In this document: positions 1 through 8,141 of the stretch, in pieces | Layout: each line of letters begins with the position of its first letter | Numbering within the stretch: position 1 is the stretch's first letter | Assembly: GCA_002400495.2 (NCBI GenBank) | Contig: NVQL02000018.1 | Location: forward strand, 1-59,006 | Direction of reading: 5' to 3' | Source: Alphaproteobacteria bacterium | Lineage (GTDB): Bacteria; Pseudomonadota; Alphaproteobacteria; Rhizobiales; OSC116 | Length of the DNA stretch: 59,006 bases | Notes under the pieces: generated by a model | Databases searched by the model: none | Seen by the model: the letters and a program-made list of their open reading frames with translations, nothing else | What the model was told of the DNA's origin: nothing | Position numbers and translations under genes: made by a program

Positions 1-582
1 AAAGCATCTTCAAAGTTGAAATCCTTGTCTGTCATTATACGTCAATCCTTGTTTATTGTTAAAATACACGAATTGACACAGAATTCCGAACGCTACCCTG
101 TAATATTGACTGCAATAATTATGGGTACAGGATTTCTTTTGCCGACAAAAGTCAATGTATTGGGAGCTGGTGGATTTGTCTCAGCCCTAAATCAACTACT
201 TTCTATTCTTGTTGCTTTTTATATTGCTTCTTTAGCGGCAGTTTCATCTTTCAGTAGCAGTTATCTCGATAAAAAAATTGCTGGCTTACCTATTAGGCTT
301 AATGTTATTCATCAGCGTAAAAAAAATGTTATCGAATTAACAAGGCGAATGTTTTTAAGTACTATGTTTGGATATTTGGCGTTTATTTCGATATTTATAT
401 ACGTCTTAGGTGTTCTGGCTATTCAATTAGGTGCTGATATAGCGGTGCTTTTGGAAGATTACATCGCAATAAACACAAGCCGATTTATATTCGTAACAGC
501 TTATACGCTTCTTTGTACAAATTTGCTGTTTACTACGTTGTTAGGATTGCATTACATGTCCGACCGTATACACCGACCTTAA
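1..582 (+). CDS. Hypothetical membrane protein, 5' end outside the window
   Basis: The reading frame is open from the first base and ends at 582, so the gene is probably cut by the window edge; the first possible start inside the window is a TTG at 16, giving 188 residues, without a convincing ribosome binding site. Counting from that TTG, about four hydrophobic segments are visible near residues 27-47, 55-80, 115-140 and 153-177, with a basic loop (QRKKN) in between. I recognise no family motif. It is more AT-rich than the housekeeping genes downstream, which hints at accessory DNA. No function is proposed. Confidence 0.55.
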   Translation, partial: KASSKLKSLSVIIRQSLFIVKIHELTQNSERYPVILTAIIMGTGFLLPTKVNVLGAGGFVSALNQLLSILVAFYIASLAAVSSFSSSYLDKKIAGLPIRLNVIHQRKKNVIELTRRMFLSTMFGYLAFISIFIYVLGVLAIQLGADIAVLLEDYIAINTSRFIFVTAYTLLCTNLLFTTLLGLHYMSDRIHRP

Positions 583-840
583 CCTTCAACCTCTTCATTC
601 AATTCCTTGTGGATTTTACTATTCTTTGTTTTCTTAATTTGTTAAGTAAACTACTTTTGTAAAAGCTCGCTGGAAGCCATCAATTGCCTATGTATATAGT
701 ATCAAGCAAAGTGTCGCTACGGTATCAACCAAAACGCCGCGCTACACAAACTTGTAAAACTTTTACCGAAAACACGTAAAACTGGTAAATTCAGAATGTT
801 CAAAAAATTAGATAAACATCTGAAATACATAACAAAAAAT

Positions 841-917
<77 letters not shown>

Positions 918-1001
918 AATATCTGCGCAAACTAGCCAATAAATTCGCATTTGTCGTGATTTATTTGGCAATTTCAAACAATAAGTGTGGAAATTAAGTT
1001 A

Positions 1002-1310
1002 TTAATGCGTCCAATTTACCTTGCGCCCATAAGCAAAATTGTCTGAATAGGCTTTAGGCGATCTTGCACGTTTATGTGGTTCGGTAACTTTATAAGCCAA
1101 ACCTTTTTTAACCGCAAAGGCAATCGCGTCTTCTTTGGTCTCAAAACTCATTTTCAATTGGGTCGAAAGCGTATCGCCAGAACCCAGATATCCAGCCAAA
1201 GCACCAATTTTTTTAGCTTCGCTTTGGTTAAACTCAAGCAGCCAGTTTTTGGTTTTGCCAACGCCAGATTGCATGGGGTTGCGCGCGGGCTGATAAATAT
1301 GTACGAGCAT
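1002..1310 (-). CDS. Complex I NDUFS4-type accessory subunit
   Basis: This 102-residue protein begins MLVHIYQPARNPMQSG and continues with GKTKNWLLEF, the signature of the ETC complex I subunit family (NDUFS4/18-kDa type). The C-terminal part contains the AI-FAVKKGLAY and KAYSDNF-GR elements typical of the family. In alphaproteobacteria and mitochondria this small subunit is peripheral to NADH:ubiquinone oxidoreductase, near the NADH-dehydrogenase module. The length is normal for bacterial members. The gene stands alone, between tRNA-Arg and a divergent DUF2461 gene, as is common because it is usually not in the nuo operon. The family assignment is strong; the exact role in this organism is inferred. 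Confidence 0.9.
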   Translation of the reverse strand: MLVHIYQPARNPMQSGVGKTKNWLLEFNQSEAKKIGALAGYLGSGDTLSTQLKMSFETKEDAIAFAVKKGLAYKVTEPHKRARSPKAYSDNFAYGRKVNWTH

Positions 1311-1450
1311 GTTGATACCTTTAACAAATAGATTCTAAGTTCATACTATATAATCTTTCTTATTTTTATATAAAAAATGCTAATTTTACGCCTAAAGTGC
1401 ACATTATTATGTAAAATAACCAATTAGATAGGCCAAACGAGGAGCAATAG

Positions 1451-2128
1451 ATGGGTGATTTAGATAAATTTACAGGCTTCAACAGCGAAGCCTTCACTTT
1501 TTTGCACGACATAGCGGCCAATAACAACCGCGAATGGTTTGAAGCCAATAAACCCATTTATCGTAATCAAATCGAAGCGCCCGCCAAAAGCTTACTGCAA
1601 AGTCTAAAATCAGCACTCATCGTGATGACTGATAGGGAGATGGACGGTAAGATTTTTCGTTTCTATCGTGACGTTAGATTTAGCAAAAATAAATCGCCTT
1701 ATAAAAACAACATCAGAATGCTCATATACCCCGAAGGCCGCACCCAAAACAATAGCGGCGATATTCCCATCTTCTATGTGTCGGTCGAGGCCGATAAAAT
1801 CCACATCGGGGTCGGCACCATGGTGTTCGATAAAATAACCCTAGATAAATTCCGCCGCGCCATGGTAGATGATGAACAATCGCAACAATTTCTAAACCTT
1901 GTAAACCCTTTGCTTGCCAAAGGCTTTACCGTCAACGAACCACCATTAAAGCGCGTTCCATCGGGCTTTGATAAAACCCATAAAAATGCCGAATGGCTCA
2001 AACGTAAAGGCATGGCTGTGTGGTTTGATACCGATATCAAAAAATTACAAGGCAAAGACAGCATCTCCAACCTGATGAATATTTTCAGCCAATGCCAAGG
2101 CCTATATGATTGGCTTAAACAGCTCTAA
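1451..2128 (+). CDS. DUF2461 family protein (TIGR02453)
   Basis: The 225-residue product shows the hallmarks of the DUF2461/TIGR02453 family: an N-terminal FL-DIAANNNREWFEANK segment (about residues 18-35), then FRFYRDVRFSKNKSPYK (about 69-85), and a C-terminal VP-GFDKTHKNAEWLKRKG motif. The family is widespread, soluble and of unknown biochemical function. A GGAG-like site (1440-1443) precedes the ATG. The gene converges with the GFA-family gene and their 3' ends overlap by four bases (2125-2128). The family call is confident; no function can be given. Confidence 0.88.
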   Translation: MGDLDKFTGFNSEAFTFLHDIAANNNREWFEANKPIYRNQIEAPAKSLLQSLKSALIVMTDREMDGKIFRFYRDVRFSKNKSPYKNNIRMLIYPEGRTQNNSGDIPIFYVSVEADKIHIGVGTMVFDKITLDKFRRAMVDDEQSQQFLNLVNPLLAKGFTVNEPPLKRVPSGFDKTHKNAEWLKRKGMAVWFDTDIKKLQGKDSISNLMNIFSQCQGLYDWLKQL

Positions 2129-2532
2129 CGCCCAGGCTCATAGCGCTCATAGCGTGGCAGCCCCGCATCCAAATCTTCCCAGCTGGCTTTAGAGTCAACA
2201 AATGTGTGTGCCATTGGCCGCTCATTCACTTCGCCATCCAATATGCCCAGCCTAATGCGTATATGCGCCGCGTCATCTACGTTCGAGCTATATATGGGCG
2301 ATGCGCATATTTTGCAAAAATACCGATATTTCCCAACCACTTTGCCGAATTTGCCAATATGTTCCACACCCGACGTAATTTCAAATTCATCCACCTTCAC
2401 CACCCCATTGGTGGCATAAGCCGTGCCAGAGGCTTTACGGCATTTAGAACAATGGCAATGAATGATTGAGTTAATATCACCAGATATTTTCACTGTCACT
2501 TGACCGCAATAACAACTACCCAAACAGCTCAT
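2125..2532 (-). CDS. GFA/CENP-V family zinc-binding protein
   Basis: The 135-residue protein has the zinc-ligand layout of the glutathione-dependent formaldehyde-activating (Gfa)/CENP-V fold: C7-x-C9, then C26-x-C28-x-x-C31, then a C-x-x-C in YFCKICASPIY near residues 73-76. Members coordinate structural zinc; only some act on S-hydroxymethylglutathione, and many are of unknown function. No formaldehyde-oxidising gene is beside it, so the specific activity is open. It lies downstream of the cold-shock gene on the same strand, but a strong terminator separates them, so it probably has its own promoter. Confidence 0.85.
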   Translation of the reverse strand: MSCLGSCYCGQVTVKISGDINSIIHCHCSKCRKASGTAYATNGVVKVDEFEITSGVEHIGKFGKVVGKYRYFCKICASPIYSSNVDDAAHIRIRLGILDGEVNERPMAHTFVDSKASWEDLDAGLPRYERYEPGR

Positions 2533-2554
2533 ATTTCACTCCATAAATTTAGCC

Positions 2555-2591
2555 AAAAAAAAACGCCCTCAACAATTAAGTTGAAGGCGTT
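2555..2591 (-). terminator. Rho-independent terminator of the cold-shock gene
   Basis: A hairpin at 2562-2591 (arms AACGCC-CTCAAC and GTTGA-AGGCGTT, one mismatch, loop AATTAA) is followed on the minus strand by a run of T residues (A-run 2555-2561 on the plus strand). It sits 24 bases after the csp stop codon. Confidence 0.88.
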
Positions 2592-2614
2592 CAAAATCAA
2601 AATAAATTGATAAA

Positions 2615-2821
2615 CTAGTCAAGCTTAGTCACTTGATCAGCTTCTGGGCCTTTTTTGCCCTGTTTGATTTCGTAGCTTACTTTTTGGCCGTCAGCCAATG
2701 TTTGAAAGCCTTCGCCTTGAATAGCCGAAAAATGTACGAATACATCCTTTGTGCCATCGTCAGCTTCAATGAAACCAAACCCTTTAGATTCGTTAAAAAA
2801 TTTAACTTTACCAGTCGCCAT
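2615..2821 (-). CDS. Cold-shock domain protein (CspA family)
   Basis: A 68-residue single cold-shock-domain protein. Both RNA-binding motifs are present: KGFGFI (RNP1, about residues 14-19) and VFVHFSAI (RNP2, about 27-34), in the normal order and length for CspA paralogues. Such proteins bind single-stranded RNA and DNA and act as RNA chaperones in the cytoplasm. A GAGGA ribosome binding site lies upstream of the ATG and a strong terminator follows. A long AT-rich stretch without genes lies upstream, where a structured cold-responsive leader could sit, though I cannot demonstrate one. Confidence 0.95.
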   Translation of the reverse strand: MATGKVKFFNESKGFGFIEADDGTKDVFVHFSAIQGEGFQTLADGQKVSYEIKQGKKGPEADQVTKLD

Positions 2822-3267
2822 GTTATAATATCCTCAATTAGTGCGTTCTACAAATTTCCTGACTTAATTGGTGATACCAACATGATTAGCTTGGCATTAT
2901 TTCTACACGTCGCTAGACAATCATTCGTTTGCACTACATTTATAGCCATTCTGGTAAAATATGAAAGCAGTTTATTCAGTTTTCTTTTGAAGTTTTATGA
3001 AACTGTGATCAAAAACCACATTATATTTTTAACTACTTGAACTTAAACACAATTTATTTTAGGAGAAATACACAAAATTTGTATTTTTTAGTTTTTACAG
3101 CAATCTATTAAATAATAAGTGGTAAATAGTTGCGCATAATAGGTAATTACTGGTAGTTTCTTCCTCAATATTGGTAATGTAAAGTAATGGTGAGCATAAT
3201 TTACTTAATTATTTATGAGATTATTATAAATTTTAAGTCAATTTTCTATGTTTTATAAGCAAGATTA
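2822..3267. other. AT-rich intergenic region between csp and the epimerase gene
   Basis: About 445 bases with no gene I can support. It is markedly AT-rich and contains several poly-A/T runs and a weak 6-bp inverted repeat (AAATAC...GTATTT, about 3065-3085). It must hold the csp promoter and leader on the minus strand. Short open frames here lack ribosome binding sites and family motifs. Confidence 0.6.
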
Positions 3268-4251
3268 TCAATTTTCACCGAGCGCAAGCTGCTCTTTTGC
3301 AATTCTATCCATCAATGCTTCCATGTCACCAACTTGCGAGCCATCGGCTTTAACGCGGGTTTTAAAGTTCATAATTGAATCAGCAAGCACTTCATCCAAG
3401 TCTTCACAACATTCAAATTCACCAACCAATGCCTTAATTTTGCTATTATCAAGCAGCGTATTCCAAATTTTATCGCAAAATAACCGCCCCGCCCATTCAG
3501 GCTCATATTTAATCAGCGTATCCGCAGGCACATGCACTAAATTGGCCTCAACACCCAAACCTTTGGCACAAGCTTCATACATGGCATTCCACGTGTAGCC
3601 GCGGCCAGAGCTTATATGATAATCTTCACCAATCGCGGCAGCTTTGCCAAATATACGCACAAATGGCACGGCAAAATCGACCGATCTGGTCATCGTCCAC
3701 ACCACCAAACCGTCACCCGCCACCAATATCGGCTTGCCAGCTAATAGTCTATGGCCAACCACATCACCTTCACTCAACATAGCGGGCAGGTTGGTGCGCA
3801 CGGTATGAGCAGGGCGAATAATCGTCCATTTCAAACCCTCGCTGGCTTTGAGCTCAGCCTCACATTCAATCTTGCCTTCACTATAAGGCCAGCCGGGGTT
3901 GATGGTCGGTGTGGTTTCATTGACAAAATAATTATCACCTGACTTACTATAAGCCGCTGTTGAGGAGATTAAAATATACTGATCAGTATTGCCCGCAAAT
4001 ACGCCAATGTCTTTTGTAACCTGCGCAGCCGTAAACGCCATAAATTGGCACACCACATCAAATTTCAGCGCACCTAATTTGCCATAGGCCGCATCATCAT
4101 CCATATCGCCAATAATTACATTCACCGCATCAGGCAACGTGCCGCTGGTTTGCCCGCGGTTAAACACACTCACTTTATGGCCTTGTTTGATAGCTTCATG
4201 CACACATGGCAACGAAATTTGCCCCGTACCACCGATAAAAAGTATATTCAT
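3268..4251 (-). CDS. NAD(P)-dependent epimerase/dehydratase family protein (extended SDR)
   Basis: The 327-residue protein starts with a Rossmann nucleotide-binding motif, NILFIGGTGQIS (residues 2-13), followed by an acidic residue pattern (IGDMDD) and a LISSTAAYS segment where the catalytic Ser lies. The Tyr/Lys pair appears as YSEGK (about residues 123-127), spaced as in the SDR Y-x-x-x-K motif. The C-terminal half (RPAHTVR..., SGRGYTWNAMYEA) resembles sugar-nucleotide epimerase-like proteins of unknown substrate. It is divergent from the cardiolipin synthase gene. The fold is secure; substrate and reaction are unknown. Confidence 0.82.
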   Translation of the reverse strand: MNILFIGGTGQISLPCVHEAIKQGHKVSVFNRGQTSGTLPDAVNVIIGDMDDDAAYGKLGALKFDVVCQFMAFTAAQVTKDIGVFAGNTDQYILISSTAAYSKSGDNYFVNETTPTINPGWPYSEGKIECEAELKASEGLKWTIIRPAHTVRTNLPAMLSEGDVVGHRLLAGKPILVAGDGLVVWTMTRSVDFAVPFVRIFGKAAAIGEDYHISSGRGYTWNAMYEACAKGLGVEANLVHVPADTLIKYEPEWAGRLFCDKIWNTLLDNSKIKALVGEFECCEDLDEVLADSIMNFKTRVKADGSQVGDMEALMDRIAKEQLALGEN

Positions 4252-4342
4252 ATTAACGTTCCCCTTTGTTAAAATGATAGTCAGCCCAAACTATATATTT
4301 GTCAACTGCCGCCATTTGATATTAAATAGAAATAAGGACATT

Positions 4343-5779
4343 ATGACTTATTACTTATTCATACTTGCGGTTTTTATCGTTGATTTCATTGTGATCATCT
4401 GGGTCTTGTTGCGCCCACATCGCGAGCCAGCCTCACGCATTGCTTGGGTGGCGGTGATTATTCTGTTGCCGATTCTTGGGGCAGGGGGCTATTGGCTGTT
4501 GGGCGAGGTAAATATCGGCCGCAAACGCATCATTAGGTTGCAAAAAATCCAAGATGCAATGCCCAGTTTTTCGCAATCATTAAAAGCTCTGCCCAGCAGC
4601 TCACAAACCGCACCCACCAGCCGTTTTGAACATTTGTTTAAACTCGGCAAATCCATCAGCAAATTCGACCCCGTCTCTGGCAATCATGCACAACTGCTAG
4701 CAAGTTCCGCCGCGATGATAGATAGCTTGGTGATAGATATAGACGCCGCAACGGCGCATGTGCATATGCTGTTTTACATTTGGTTGCCCGATGAAAGCGG
4801 CCAAAAAGTAGCCGAGGCGTTAATGCGCGCCAGCAAACGCGGCGTAAAATGCCGCGCCATGGTCGATAGCATCGGTTCAGCCGAATTACTAAGATCTGAC
4901 CTGTGGCAAACCATGCAGGATGCAGGCGTGCAAATGGCCGAAATATTGCCAATCGGCAACCCAATATCCAAAATCATCAAAAGCCGCATCGATTTGCGAA
5001 ATCACCGTAAAATTGTGATTATAGATGGCAACATCACCTATTGCGGCAGCCAAAATTGCATGAACGATACTTTTGATGAGGATGACGATATGCAATGGGT
5101 CGATATGGTGCTGCGCATAACCGGCCCCATAGCCCGGCAAAACCAATATCTTTTCGCCAATGATTGGATGATCTGCACTGGCCAAGACATTTCTTACCTG
5201 TTGCACGAGCCATTGGCAGAGATAGGCGAGGGCTTTACCGCCCAAGTCATTGGCACAGGCCCAACCGATCGGCATTTAGCCATGTCACAAATGTTTGTCG
5301 AGCTAATCGCCACCGCCCGCCAAGAGCTGATCATCACCACACCCTATTATATCCCCAACGAGGCGATACAAAGCGCCATACAATCCGCCGCCTATCGCGG
5401 CGTTAAAACCATCATGATTTTCCCCGCCAAAAATGACAGCTGGCTTTTACAAGCCGCCAGCCACAGCTATTATCAGGAATTATTGGATGCAGGCGTAAAA
5501 ATATATGAGTATACAAGCGGCCTATTGCACACCAAATCACTATCCATCGATGGCGAGTTCGCCATGATCGGCTCAGCCAATCTAGACCGCAGAAGCTTTG
5601 ATTTAAATTACGAAAATAACATGCTGATATATGATCAAGCAATCGTCGGCCAGATTATCGAACGCCAAAAAACCTATATTCTACAATCAAACGCAATATC
5701 ACAAATCACCGTAGCGTCTTGGCCAACAAGCCGCAAATTAGTCAATAACATCATCGCCATGCTAGGGCCAATTTTGTAA
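4343..5779 (+). CDS. cls: Cardiolipin synthase (PLD superfamily)
   Basis: The start chosen is the ATG at 4343, preceded by an ATAAGGA site, because it puts an N-terminal pair of membrane segments (about residues 2-25 and 35-55) at the beginning as in bacterial ClsA; a longer in-frame extension overlaps the divergent gene. The 478-residue product has a PLD nuclease N-terminal domain and two HKD motifs: H221-x-K-x4-D228 followed by GSQN, and H396-x-K-x4-D followed by GSAN-DRRSF. It condenses two phosphatidylglycerols, or PG with another phospholipid, into cardiolipin at the inner membrane. Length and layout match the family. Confidence 0.92.
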   Translation: MTYYLFILAVFIVDFIVIIWVLLRPHREPASRIAWVAVIILLPILGAGGYWLLGEVNIGRKRIIRLQKIQDAMPSFSQSLKALPSSSQTAPTSRFEHLFKLGKSISKFDPVSGNHAQLLASSAAMIDSLVIDIDAATAHVHMLFYIWLPDESGQKVAEALMRASKRGVKCRAMVDSIGSAELLRSDLWQTMQDAGVQMAEILPIGNPISKIIKSRIDLRNHRKIVIIDGNITYCGSQNCMNDTFDEDDDMQWVDMVLRITGPIARQNQYLFANDWMICTGQDISYLLHEPLAEIGEGFTAQVIGTGPTDRHLAMSQMFVELIATARQELIITTPYYIPNEAIQSAIQSAAYRGVKTIMIFPAKNDSWLLQAASHSYYQELLDAGVKIYEYTSGLLHTKSLSIDGEFAMIGSANLDRRSFDLNYENNMLIYDQAIVGQIIERQKTYILQSNAISQITVASWPTSRKLVNNIIAMLGPIL

Positions 5780-5792
5780 ATAGGAAAAACAA

Positions 5793-6137
5793 ATGGATGA
5801 AAACTTAGATTTCTTCGAAGAAATACAGGCCATGATTTTAGACAAAATCGCCGCACTGGAACTACCAGGTTTCTGGCGCCCCATGTATGGCGGCTTGGTC
5901 TTTGAGCTAGAAGATGCAGTACACAAAACCCAAATCGTTGGCATATTTATCAGCAAAAAACATGTCAGCTTCGCATTCACCAACGGCTATTTATTGAACG
6001 ATCCAGAAAGCTTGCTCGAAGGCGGTGGTAAATATAGACGGCATTTAAAGCTGCGTAGCTTTAATGACATAGACGATAAAAACCTAACGGGCTTTTTCAA
6101 CCAAGCCTATAAGCTTCAACAATCGCAACAAGAATAG
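5793..6137 (+). CDS. DUF1801 domain protein
   Basis: A 114-residue protein located 13 bases after cls and probably cotranscribed. It has the DUF1801 pattern: an aromatic-rich core (VGIFISKKHVSFAFTNG, about residues 49-65) and a late RRHLKLRSFNDID segment (about 81-93). The family adopts a small alpha/beta fold and has no settled function. The C-terminus ends in a polar tail, QAYKLQQSQQE. A diverged copy of the DNA encoding this tail recurs at about 7827-7868 just before tRNA-Pro, on the far side of the two-gene insert, suggesting that the 3' end of this gene marks an insertion junction. Confidence 0.78.
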   Translation: MDENLDFFEEIQAMILDKIAALELPGFWRPMYGGLVFELEDAVHKTQIVGIFISKKHVSFAFTNGYLLNDPESLLEGGGKYRRHLKLRSFNDIDDKNLTGFFNQAYKLQQSQQE

Positions 6138-6163
6138 CAAATTTATAGAGAAAAACCTGGTCG
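6101..6163 (+). repeat. Left copy of imperfect direct repeat flanking the MBL/membrane-protein insert
   Basis: This stretch covers the 3' end of the DUF1801 gene and the next 26 bases. It aligns without gaps (offset 1734) to 7835-7890. The two share 12 identical bases at 6120-6131 and 7854-7865 and again GAAAAAC at 6150-6156 and 7884-7890; CTGGTCG follows in both after a one-base indel. Confidence 0.6.
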
Positions 6164-6245
6164 AACATAGTAAATGCATTTCGAACTATTAGGGGGGTTG
6201 AAGTTGTTTGTTTTGAACCTTCCTCTGACTCATTTTTGATAAGTC

Positions 6246-7196
6246 TTAGCGTTTTCTGCGGTATAATGGGACGCCACTGTAAAGGTTTTTTCTAGTGTCC
6301 AGATTCATTGATAAAAAGTAATGTTTTTTTATTTTAAAAACCTTCTCGGAACTTATCTCTGCTGAATTTGCTTTTAGATTTGTTACTTTAAACGCTCTAT
6401 CATGAGGGTGTACTGACTCGACAACAATATCTCCAGTTTTTGCAGTATATATTGGCACGTCAAGTTCATCAAGGCGGTTTCGAACTTCCTGCCTAGGATG
6501 ATCATATTGATTACCATAATTACTACTGCATATAGCTATTCTGGGAGATATTTTCTTTAGAAATTTTTTTGAGTTAGTGGCACAGTTTGCTCCGTGATGA
6601 GCTAAGATTAGTATGTCGACCTCATGCTTAAAGCTCCAGCCACCAATACCAGTAATATTTTCTACATCACCTAGACTTAGAACATTAAAAGAACCATCTC
6701 TGAAGAATTTCACCACTGAATTGTCATTAGCATTTTCTGTAGAAAACTCTTTAGGCCAATATAGGATATTTTTATAACCAAGCTTTGTTGCATCATTTAG
6801 TTTTTTAATGTATTCGGGGCTAATAGACGAGCAGTGGACAGGATCTCCCTGTTGAAAACATTGGTGTTTATACTGTAAAATCATTTCCCTGCATTTTTTA
6901 CCACAATCGCTTTCAGGGTTATATCCAGGATACTCAACTTTTTTAGGTTTATATGTGGCTAGAATTTCTTCAAGATCGGCTACGGCGCAATGGTCTTGAT
7001 CCCAGCTTGTAATATGTAAGTTATCAATCCTTTGTTTACCACAATGCTTAATTTCAGCATTTAAGTTCTCTCTGCTAGTATCTGTAATTCTAGCTTCAAT
7101 AAGTGTAAATTTTCCATTCGCAAAATATGAAAATGAAGACCCCGCTTGTCCTAATTGATAGGCTCGAAAACGTGTGAGGATTTGCTTAGCTGTCAT
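6246..7196 (-). CDS. ComEC-like metallo-beta-lactamase fold protein
   Basis: The 316-residue protein has the order of motifs of ComEC/Rec2-type metallo-beta-lactamase domains: a metal-binding strand end ITSWDQDHCA (S64-W-D-Q-D68-H69), a later LSLGDVE loop supplying an Asp, ILAHHGANCATNSKKFL, and AICSSNYGNQYDHPRQEVRNRL. The usual first His of the H-x-H/D-x-D-H motif is Ser64, so the metal site may be altered. Cys residues are unusually frequent in the middle third. There are no membrane segments, so it is a free-standing hydrolase domain, possibly acting on nucleic acid or a nucleotide. Its start overlaps the end of the membrane-protein gene upstream by 11 bases, indicating translational coupling. 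It is AT-rich compared with neighbours. Confidence 0.75.
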   Translation of the reverse strand: MTAKQILTRFRAYQLGQAGSSFSYFANGKFTLIEARITDTSRENLNAEIKHCGKQRIDNLHITSWDQDHCAVADLEEILATYKPKKVEYPGYNPESDCGKKCREMILQYKHQCFQQGDPVHCSSISPEYIKKLNDATKLGYKNILYWPKEFSTENANDNSVVKFFRDGSFNVLSLGDVENITGIGGWSFKHEVDILILAHHGANCATNSKKFLKKISPRIAICSSNYGNQYDHPRQEVRNRLDELDVPIYTAKTGDIVVESVHPHDRAFKVTNLKANSAEISSEKVFKIKKHYFLSMNLDTRKNLYSGVPLYRRKR

Positions 7197-7671
7197 TGTT
7201 TACTCTTTTTGCTATGTAATTTGTTTGCTTTTTGTAGGAAGCCAAAAACAATGCAAGCAGTAGTACAATGGCAATTGTTGCTCTGGTCTCTTTTATGAAG
7301 GGGATTGCATTTTCTGCAAACTCATAAGCCTTTAGAAATAATAATACAGCAAACAGAGATGAAAAGGTTCTATACATATTATTTGTCTCAGAGATAACTT
7401 CTATTTTATCATCTTTCTTTGCGGCGACAATAAAATCATTGTATGAGACAAGCTTTATAAAGGATATTTTTCTCAATAATGGCTCAATAATTAATGCCCC
7501 AATTCTACTGATAATTAATCCCATTAAGTAATATAAGAACACACCAGTAATGATATCTGACTGAACCAGATCGTAAGTGGTGAATTTACTTGATATTACC
7601 GCGAACACTATGCCTGGTAAAAGGTGGTTAAAAATATTGTAGCTAGTTAGCTTGTTTAGTAGTTCTTGCAT
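7186..7671 (-). CDS. Small membrane protein coupled to the MBL protein
   Basis: A 161-residue protein with about four hydrophobic stretches: residues 15-28 (HLLPGIVFAVISS), 40-62 (ITGVFLYYLMGLIISRIGALIIE), 103-115 and 131-147. Between them lies a cytoplasmic-looking charged region (AAKKDDKIEVISETNNMYRT). I recognise it only as a type of small membrane protein seen in accessory islands; no characterised family is assigned. It is the first gene of a two-gene operon with the metallo-beta-lactamase protein, and both are AT-rich. A membrane anchor or sensor for the hydrolase is a reasonable inference but is not shown by sequence. Confidence 0.65.
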   Translation of the reverse strand: MQELLNKLTSYNIFNHLLPGIVFAVISSKFTTYDLVQSDIITGVFLYYLMGLIISRIGALIIEPLLRKISFIKLVSYNDFIVAAKKDDKIEVISETNNMYRTFSSLFAVLLFLKAYEFAENAIPFIKETRATIAIVLLLALFLASYKKQTNYIAKRVNNDS

Positions 7672-7819
7672 CCTTAGTATTTAGGCGCCAATACATAAAT
7701 TTCAAGAGGTCGGTCCATTTAAATACTTAATTAGGTTACGAGTGACATCTTTTTCTCTCGCGGAAATCATTTCTGGTGCTATGCGACATTAGTAAGATGC
7801 AATCAAGCTCCGCACAACC

Positions 7820-7890
7820 AAACAAACCTTTAAAACAGGCCCACGAGATTCAGCAATCGCAACAATAATATTGTAGATTTTGGGAAAAAC
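7820..7890 (+). repeat. Right copy of imperfect direct repeat, remnant of a DUF1801 gene 3' end
   Basis: Read on the plus strand, 7827-7868 encodes [13 protein letters not shown] and a stop, which aligns with the DUF1801 tail FFNQAYKLQQSQQE. It is immediately followed by the 3' end of tRNA-Pro. There is no full gene attached, so it is most simply a leftover 3' end separated from its gene by the two-gene insert, or a second-copy remnant. The remaining 7672-7819 holds no gene I can support. Confidence 0.55.
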
Positions 7891-7967
<77 letters not shown>

Positions 7968-8141
7968 ATACCAGTTGTGAGGGCTATATACGCTGTACTG
8001 ATTGTGCTGACAAGCCAAAAAGTCAGCTTTTCCCATAAATCTTTTGAATTGTTAAAGAATTAGCGTTACAGCTATAATACATAGTGATATGATTAATGAA
8101 ATAATCAACATAAAATAAATGTAATATAACAACGGGAGATA

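Noticed and set aside
2633..3040. 135-codon plus-strand frame across the cold-shock gene
   Set aside because: It runs antisense to the well-supported csp gene, has no ribosome site or family motif, and continues through AT-rich intergenic DNA.
7968..8141. Possible SAM riboswitch or attenuator before metY
   Set aside because: Only a 6-bp hairpin with TTTT (8006-8031) and a 5-bp repeat were found; I could not match the conserved cores of SAM-I or SAM-II riboswitches.
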